Origin: Hibiscus mutabilis
Lineage: Eukaryota; Streptophyta; Magnoliopsida; Malvales; Malvaceae
Assembly (NCBI GenBank): GCA_019671005.1
Contig: CM033719.1
Coordinates: 21,502,750 to 21,566,749, forward strand
Direction: 5' to 3'
DNA length: 64,000 nucleotides
The position numbers were made by a program, and so were the translations under genes. Below are positions 56,831-64,000 of this stretch, one piece after another. Position 1 is the stretch's first letter, and each line of letters starts with the position of its first letter. The notes below the pieces were generated by a model that saw nothing but the letters and a program-made list of their open reading frames with translations, searched no databases and was not told the origin of the DNA.

Positions 56831-58445
56831 TTTGCTTTTATAGAGTCAAGACAAGACTTGATTCGGGTTACTCGAGCTTGAATATCGGGTTGTTATTCCT
56901 TTTGAGCTGCTGGATAGGTATTTTGTTTCCAAAAAGCTCATCCGCTTCGTGGTGTCCGTGTACCTAGAGAAACAAAGTGATAAGAACTAGGGGTGCCAGC
57001 AAGCAACCCCATAGAATCCAAAAAATTTGCATCCAAAAAGTCTATATTATGTGCATATATAAAATTATTGAAATCAATAATAGATGAAAACAAATTCGAT
57101 GCCAAGTTAGCAATATATGGGCCTAAGATCAAAGGGCGATGTGATCAAATAACGGCTTCGAAAGCCCGAGCAAACCAATAGCCTAAATACACATTATTCC
57201 CTGACCACATACTCCAAATAAAGAATAATTCAATTCTACTTAAAGATGATGATGAATCATTTCGACCAGAATAACTAAAAGCTATGAATATACCTCAAAG
57301 CTCATGGATCGGTAATGCCTTAGATGTTTTCAGATTAAAAGGTCTACTTACCAATTGAGTAAGGCCTGAATATGTAGCATCAACATTGAAATCACTAGGA
57401 ATCTCTAAGTGTGCCAAATAGTAATCCCTTTAATGAATGTCATCTTCACTGATAAAACCCAAAGCCACATTAAATTGAGTAATCGACAAACTAAAATGAT
57501 GCCCAAGTAATCAAATTGAACAACATAATGAGAATCAACTGTTCTAAGATTAGACCGTACGAAATTAAAAGTGGCATAAAATTAATAAATCAATTCATAG
57601 AATGTTGCACTTTTAATATTAGCATACATCGTCCAACCAATAGCATCAAAGTAATCAAGAACGACATCCCTAATATTAAGCGTATCGAGTGTAAATAGGG
57701 AGATACACTTACAAACTAGAATCAGTCGATACTGAATCATCTCATACCGTTCTTGATGCTTTGGGTTGTCGAATTTCAAGAACCCACGCTGTTGTTCTTC
57801 ATCCGGCACTATATAAGTCTGTCCTCTTCGATTTTTCTCTGAATTTCTTTGTGTTTCAAATGGGTTGTTCGGCGGTGATGGAATATCGGTGCTATCAAAA
57901 TCGAACGATGGTGAGCGAGGAGGTTCAGGCTACTGTCAAGATGACGATGCATGGTTGTGATATTGTGGTTGAGTCTCCAAAATAGAGGAGTTGTCGTCAT
58001 CGGATGTCTTAATGTAATGTCCTGCAAAATCATGATTGAGGTAGTATGTTAGTAATGGTAAAAGTATATTCGGACGTGAATTTACCTCCTCCATAGCTAG
58101 TTGTTTGGGACTCGGCTCGTGGGCATCTTATGTAGTGGGTTCGTGTGGAAGAGAAGTTATCGGTTGTTAGTGATGGGCACAGCGGCACTACGGTAGTGAC
58201 TCAGAGTCGTTGTTGACATTGAACACTGGAAGGGTTGTTGTGAATCGATTCCACCACCAATTGAGGGACACTAAAGCATGTTCGGGTCCTTGGTTCCTCG
58301 TACGAACCATGGTTTTTGCGGTGACCAGAGAAGCAAAGGGCGAAAAGGTCAAAAAATGTTGGGCGGGGCTACGTGGAGGTGCAAATAGGGGGCTTGAGTG
58401 GCCAAAGGATGTGTGATAGGATAGAGATCGAGAGGAATTATGCAT
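56831..58445 (-). pseudogene. ATHILA ORF-like protein gene, broken
   Basis: Minus strand. N-terminus near 58308: MVRTRNQGPEHALVSLNWWW. Then frame 57809-57582: EEQQRGFLKFDNPKHQERYE, LFTLDTLNIRDVVLDYFDAI, GWTMYANIKSATFYELIYQF. This matches the N-terminal domain of ATHILA ORF proteins (FL.F.....ERY....R.I....I.L..L..L.I...V..YF..IGW......Y.EL...FYATF). Further along, YLGHHFSLSITQFNVALGFI and a coiled-coil end (VTRIKSCLDSIKANVEEILF, near 56860-56800) follow in other frames. The function of this ORF is unknown. Several shifts and stops. Confidence 0.75.
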
Positions 58446-58671
58446 GGTTTCAGCGGCAGTTGAAGGGTTTATGGTGGCTGAAGGACGTGCGATGAGATGA
58501 TGAAGGATGGGTAGCTAAGGTGGCTGAGGGTTGCGGGTTTTGACTGCAAGATTGGGAAAGTTTGAGGGAGGCTAGATTTTATGGGGTTGTAGATTTAGGG
58601 AAGGGGAAGATGAAATGACGGGTTAGGCTTAGGGAAAAACCTTAATTGGTAACGAGGGTTTTGGTGTCTAA

Positions 58672-61612
58672 TGTAACACCCCTTCCCGGCCTGATAGAAA
58701 ACTGGGTCGGAAGGGGCGTTACCAGAAAATACTACGGTGATCGGTGCAACAATTATTACTCGTTATTCAATAAGTTAATGTTATCAAACAATATAACAGG
58801 TTCAATTAATCCAATACGAGCTGTGATTATCTAATTAGGACCAATTTTAAACTTTTACAAGTTCTATGGACTAAACTATAATTTTGATAAATTATAAGTC
58901 CATTTCAGAAATTAAGCTTACTACAATGAAATTCAATCATTAATCAACATGTCTGTCAATTTTCATGCCAATCAGAGTTCATTTACCCATTTAATTAAAC
59001 TATACAATGGATAATGACCATTTTACAAATTTCCAAAATTATTACCTAACTTACCAGAACCCGTACCAATACTCGGGAGGCCGTATCGGTACGGCTATGT
59101 CAAGATCGTTACAATTTGGTGTATCCATATCAAAACAGCTAGTGTCCGTACAGTTACGGGTTGACCAGATTTTGACCCGTTTCGATACCCCTAACAAACT
59201 GTACTGATGCATTTAAATTTCCAAATTACAGTGTTGACTTTCTGTATCGATAAGCCATTTGACGTACCGATACACTATGTTGACCAGTGCCCAAATATGC
59301 ATACCCATATCGATACGCCATCACCCGTATCGATACGCCCTGCACTATAATGATAGATTTGCTCTGGTTTTTTATCAAATTTGACCTATCAAACGATGTC
59401 CAAATGTAGTGAAATTTTACCAACAACTTATTACCAAAATAATCTACTAACATGTCAAATTTCATGATCATATGAATCCATTTACTACATTTTCACCTTC
59501 TAAGCCAAATATGCATTTTTAGTCCTTTTTAGCCAAACATAAAAAAAGTCATTTAGGGCCTTTAAAACTTATACAATCCACAAACAATATACACATATCA
59601 AAAGGACCAAAGGCAGCTATTTTAACTACTTTTCCACCATTCTAGGAGTTCATAGGGTCGATATACTTTACTTTAAACTTGTTGTGACTTGCCAAAACTT
59701 CCAATTAGCCCCGATCTCAATCCAATAACTTTCTTAACCTGAAATGCATGGAAGATGAATGCATTAGGCTTACATAGCCTAAGTGAGGTAATCGTAAACA
59801 ATTTCAATAATCAATGTGCATTCAAGTACATGCTTCAACAATAATCCAATGGCAATATGTCGATGTTTCAATAATCAATAACAATGCTATGACATTAATC
59901 AATAACAATGCATCAATAACCAATATCAATATCAATGAATAATAGCAATATTCAATAATTTCCTTGGATCGATTGCACGGTATATGGATACATGAATTCC
60001 TCTATATCGCCAAACACAATAATGGTCTAATCATTTATCTTCCACCGCACCAATTTGACCAATATACAACATCCCTCCGCCACACCAATATAAAGGCCGT
60101 AGCCTACCCTTACCAATGAGCTCATGAATTCTATAGCATGCCAATTGTATCCAATACTCTCGAATCCAGGGTTCAATAATCAATAATTCAATGACAGAAA
60201 TTCAATAACAATAGTTCCATAGCAATAGATCGGTAGCAATGTTTCAATACAATAAATCAATAACAATAATTTCCATAGCAATAGGCATGTTTCAATATCA
60301 ATATACAATAGCCAATAATCAATGATCAATAGTTCTATATGGCAATGCTTCAATGATTTCGATGACAACAATAATGATACTTCGGACATGGAATCGATGC
60401 AACACTTACCCATACTTACCCAAATGGCTTCCATCAATGTTTTTATTCAATAACTTCAATACAATGGTTAGCAATGAAATAATAAATACTCAATGATTCG
60501 GGATAGGCACCTAGCCTAATCCCAAGACTCTGACTACACTCACCTCAAATTTGAAGCTCCCACGACCCTCAGATTACGATTCTCTTATTCCTAGCCTTTG
60601 TTGGAGATGGTGGATTAGCCTCCTCCAATTCTTGAGCTAGGTAACAACAAAGGGAAGTATTAGAATCGATATTTGGATTGAAGAATCAAAGGTTTAGCTT
60701 TAAGCTCCTTAACTTCAAATCAAAATTAAGCTTGAATCTTCCATGGGTTCTTAAAATTATTAGAGGGCTTTTGCTTACCAATACGATGGCTACCAAGCGG
60801 TATATAGAAATCAAGGAAAGCTTGAGGATTCAAAGGAGGTGCTAGCTTGAGTTTAGGTTGATGACAACAATAGAGGTGTGAGGTTAAGGTGCTTGATTAT
60901 CCTTTAAAGAAAAGATGAAGAAAGAGTCTCGGTTAACTCTTGGAAATATGCTTCACACTTTCATTCCTTCTTTCTTATATTCAATCGTTTTCCTTCAACA
61001 AAGGGTAAGTTTAATTCTTTTAAAATTCTCACCACTCCTTCAACCAATGGCAATGTTTCTTCCATGGCTACGAAATCTATTTTAAAACCATCGCTAATTC
61101 CAAAATTAAGATAGCCATAATAGCTATCAACTCATGCCATCATTTATCTTACAAGGCACAAGGATTTTGATTGGAATGGCTTAAGCAAGGTGGTGAATCA
61201 CCCAAAAATTAGGTTACTTACAAGAATGATCCCTCAACTTTCTAAACTTCACACATTTGCCCCCCCCAAAACTTTCAATTTTTACAAATTGGTCAATAAA
61301 ATAGTTTTAACAGGCACCCGTACCGATACGCGTTTAGGGCCTTATCGATACGGCTAGCCAGAGTTCGGTAAGTTAGTTAGAAACTAAAGGATCCGTACCG
61401 ATACGAGTCCTACCGTACCGATACGTCAAGCTTAAATTTCAAAATTTAAGGTATTTCAATAAGGTCCTTAACTAAGGTTTGACTCTATTAGGGTCTATTA
61501 TCAATAAAATTAACAATGCGGTCAATTTTGATACAATATTTAGACATTTCGGTGTAGGGTTTTTTGATCGCCAGAACCATATTCTGACTAGACCAATTTT
61601 TAGGGTATTACA
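58672..61612 (-). repeat. T2 3' LTR
   Basis: 2941 bp, very similar to 62940-64000 where they overlap, and clearly related to T1's LTRs (shared CCTCGCC/CACC-type blocks, CAAT-rich tract 59800-60500). It has two GTATCGATAC motif clusters (59050-59340 and 61310-61430). The frames in it are not genes. Confidence 0.92.
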
Positions 61613-61641
61613 ACTCTCCCCCTTAAAAAATTCGTCCTCGA
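61613..61641 (-). promoter_or_regulatory. T2 polypurine tract
   Basis: The minus strand reads TTCGAGGACGAATTTTTTAA then GGGGGAGAGTT next to the 3' LTR. It is better preserved than in T3, with an intact GGGGGAGAG. Confidence 0.9.
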
Positions 61642-61649
61642 ATTTTTAC

Positions 61650-62799
61650 CCAAAGCGATGTCAAGATAATCTTCTTTTCCTTTGCCCCTTATGTGGTACA
61701 TTTGCGCAGAAGCCTTAGATTCATGTCGATAGAATGCCTTGGATGAATCGCTAGGCTTTCTGAAAGATCCTTGCCTTGGAAAGATCGAGCAGAGGATGGC
61801 GGTTTAACTGTTACAGAGGTGGACTTAACGGTATTTCTAGGACAATCACGAATTAGATGTCCCATCTCACCCTAAAAGAAGCATGCCCTCGACTTCTTAC
61901 AGCATTGCCCTTCAGGGTGCCTGTATTGACAGAAGTTACAAACTGAAAGTTGCGCCTCCAATCTAGAGCCACCAACACTCTCAATGGAATTTGCACTAGG
62001 ATATCTTTTGCCTGATCCACCGACTTTCTGAGCTTTCTAAGCAGCTTCAGTAGCCTTAACCCTGTTCATAAGATCTTGGAAATTAATAATACCCATTGTT
62101 GTAAACATAGGGCGCAGAACTTTATTCAGACCGTTGATGAACATTCTACATTTCTCTTCTTTCTTAATGTACTCAGCCCTGTATTGGTAGTACTTGCAAA
62201 AATCATGGATGTACTGCTCCACAGGTCATTCTCCTTGTTTCAAATGAAGGAAGGTGTCCTGCCTTTCAGCAATGTAGTACTCACTGATGTACTTTTTTCG
62301 AAATTCACAAAGGAAGAACTCCTAGGTCACCGCTCCTTCGGGAACAGCAAGAATGGTAGTCTCCCACCAATGCAATGCTTCATCAGCTAACAGCGATATA
62401 GCACACTCAAGCTTGTGTTCATCAAAACACTACAGCTGCTTGGTCAGGATTCGAAGAGTACTGTCTAGCCAATACTCAACAATTTCAGGATTTTCATCAT
62501 TATGACCGGTGAAAGAGTAGGCCCGATGTTGAGATAGCTTATCAATAGGATCTCGGGCATTTGTAATAGCAACGATAGGAGGTTGAAAGGTTTGCTCAGC
62601 CCTCATCGATTTCATGAATACTTTGAACATGTCGGTCATGTTCTTATAAAATTTAGCTTGAGCAACTTGTATCCCGGGCTCAGGATTCTGTATAGGAGGA
62701 TTTTGCAAGATTGGAGGATTTCCTCCTCTAATCTCCTCACCAGAAAGTTGAGGAGCTGGTAACATGCTCATCTATACGAGCTTGATCAGGGTTAGACAT
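61650..62799 (-). pseudogene. T2 gag
   Basis: The likely ATG is at 62799 (MSNPDQARIDEHVTSSST), with a shift to frame 62771-62430: ARDPIDKLSQHRAYSFTGHN, NPEIVEYWLDSTLRILTKQL. After a stop: DEALHWWETT, then frame 62222-62037 (EQYIHDFCKYYQYRAEYIKK, CRMFINGLNKVLRPMFT). A zinc knuckle near 61895-61845 reads ACFF.GEMGHLIRDC, with a stop codon at the second Cys. The reading ends with AQMYH, where protease should begin. It closely resembles T1 Gag. Stops and one shift make it inactive, although the length of Gag is complete. Confidence 0.88.
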
Positions 62800-62923
62800 C
62801 TATAAATAAAGAGATTGAATTAGTTGACAAGTCAAAATACACAATAATAACTCCTAGGTGGCAAAGTAATACAATAATCAACACAATAAGCTTCAGTTTA
62901 GTCCTAGAATCGACTAAACTCTA

Positions 62924-62935
62924 GCTCTGATACCA
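62924..62935 (-). promoter_or_regulatory. T2 primer binding site (tRNA-iMet)
   Basis: The minus strand reads TGGTATCAGAGC, four bases inside the 5' LTR edge, identical in spacing to T1. Confidence 0.95.
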
Positions 62936-62939
62936 CAAA

Positions 62940-64000
62940 TATAACACCCCCTTCTCGGCCTAGTAGAAAATTGGGTCAGAATACGTTACCAAAAAATAAT
63001 ACAGTGATCGGTGCGGTAATTATTAATCTTTATTCTATAAGTTAATGTTATCAAACAATACAACAGGTTTAATTAATCCAATACGAGTTGTGATTATCAA
63101 ATTATGACCAATCTTAAACTTTTACAAGTTCTAGGGACTAAACTATAATTTTGATAAATTATAAATCCATTTCAGAAATTAAGCTTACTACAATGAAATT
63201 CAATCATTAATCAACATGTCTGTCAATTTTCATGACAATCGAGTTCATTTACCCATTTAATTAAACTATACAATGGATAATGACCATTTTACAAATTTCC
63301 AAAATTATTACCTAACTTACGTAACCCGTACCAATACTTGGGAGGTCGTATCGACGCCTATGTCAAGGTCATTAAGATTGCTACAAATTGGTGTATCCAT
63401 ATCAAAACAGCTTAGTGTCCATACCGATTCACGGGTTGACCAACTTTTGACCCGCTTCGATACCCCAACAAACCGTATCGATCCATTTAAATTTCTAAAT
63501 TACAAGTGTTGACTTTCCGTATCGATACACCATTTGATGTACCAATATGCTATGTTGACCAGTGCCCAAATATGCATACCCATATCGATACGCCATCACC
63601 CGTATCGATCGCCCGCACTATAATGATATATTTGCTCTGGTTTTTATCAAATTTGACCTATCAAACAATGTCCAAATGTAGTGAAATTTTACCAACAACT
63701 TTTTACCAAAATAATCTACTAAAATGTCAAATTTCATGATCATATGAATTCATTTACTACATTTTCACCTTTTAATGCAAATATGCATTTTTAGTCCTTT
63801 TAGCCAAACATAAAAAAAGTCATTTAGGGTCTTTAAAACTTATACAATCCACAAACAATATACACATATCAAAAGGACCAAAGGCAACTATTTTAACTAC
63901 TTTTCCACCATTCTAGGAGTTCATAGGTTCGATATACATTACTTTAAACTTGTTGTGACTTGCCAAAACTTCCAACTAGCTCCAATCTCAATCCAATATC
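62940..64000 (-). repeat. T2 5' LTR, partial (runs off the window)
   Basis: Begins TATAACACCCCCTTCTCGG (TG changed to TA) and is collinear with 58672-about 59740 of the 3' LTR with scattered substitutions and short indels. It contains a GTATCGATAC cluster at 63320-63610. Confidence 0.92.

Larger units (their letters stand above)
54479..58671 (-). mobile_element. Athila-like element, minus strand, 3' part only in window
   Basis: 3' LTR 54479-55870, polypurine tract, a noncoding stretch, a G-tract motif and an ATHILA ORF-like region, all minus-strand. It is inserted in the LINE ORF1 (left flank CAAGG). Its upstream part is separated by the T2 insertion at 58671/58672 and must lie right of the window. 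No integrase or RT lies in the part seen. Confidence 0.75.
58672..64000 (-). mobile_element. T2: pol-less Tekay element (gag only), left target TCTAA
   Basis: Minus-strand element: 5' LTR from 62940 to beyond the window, tRNA-iMet primer site, gag, polypurine tract, 3' LTR 58672-61612. The internal region is only 1327 bp, against 4883 bp in T1. The sequence goes from the Gag/protease junction (AQMYH) directly to the polypurine tract, so protease, RT, RNase H, integrase and chromodomain are absent. LTR ends are TGTAACACCCC and GGGTATTACA. The right target site is outside the window. It is inserted in the Athila-like element. Confidence 0.85.

Noticed and set aside
57761..57985. Plus-strand frame with Cys residues
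   Set aside because: Antisense to the ATHILA ORF region; no domain visible.

Overview
This window is plant nuclear repeat DNA. The evidence is plant-type LTR retrotransposons (Ty3/gypsy Tekay/Del chromoviruses, Athila-type elements and a Ty1/copia element), primer sites for tRNA-iMet and tRNA-Asp, a plant LINE ORF1 with a DUF4283-like segment, and one plant FAR1-RELATED SEQUENCE-like gene. It is a eudicot by general character. The LTRs rich in a GTATCGATAC palindrome made me think of Malvaceae, but I cannot prove that from sequence. I see no bacterial, organellar or viral genome and no CRISPR or operon structure. Nearly all open frames are broken transposon genes.

Left block (1-9634): two minus-strand gag fragments (1-1150), a truncated minus-strand gypsy LTR (1374-3110), and the broken 3' part of an Athila-like element (3111-5210 and 9464-9634). 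A 4.25-kb solo LTR (5211-9458, target duplication AGTTC) splits that element.

Central nest (9635-about 47400): the 3' LTR of the Athila-like element is split by T3, a plus-strand Tekay element (10128-46569, TSD TTTTC). The 5' LTR of T3 is split by a Ty1/copia element (10697-34384, inferred TSD GGAAA). The copia reverse transcriptase is split by a composite Athila-like unit (14782-31978, TSD ATTTG). The gag of that unit is split by T1, a minus-strand Tekay element (17968-28259, TSD AGGAA). Each level was placed from LTR ends plus target-site duplications, so the order of insertion can be read directly: T1 is the youngest and the Athila-like host is the oldest.

Gene island (about 48200-51350): a FAR1-related (FRS/FRF-type) transcription-factor-like gene on the minus strand (coding 50243-49344, two coding exons), with one frame break in exon 1. 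It is the only recognisable non-transposon gene. Some unassigned exon-like sequence lies just beyond its 3' end.

Right block (51360-64000): a LINE ORF1 is split by a solo LTR (51811-54267) and then by a minus-strand Athila-like element (54479-58671). That element is in turn interrupted by T2, a minus-strand Tekay relative (58672 to beyond the window) that carries gag but no pol between its LTRs.

The features do not form a pathway. They are a record of successive insertion, LTR recombination and decay around one gene. The points most worth checking are a 69-nt GT-AG intron-like insert in the T1 integrase, a palindromic LTR motif that coincides with two rearrangement breakpoints, the gag-only T2 element, the inverted chimeric Athila composite, and the frame-broken FRS gene.
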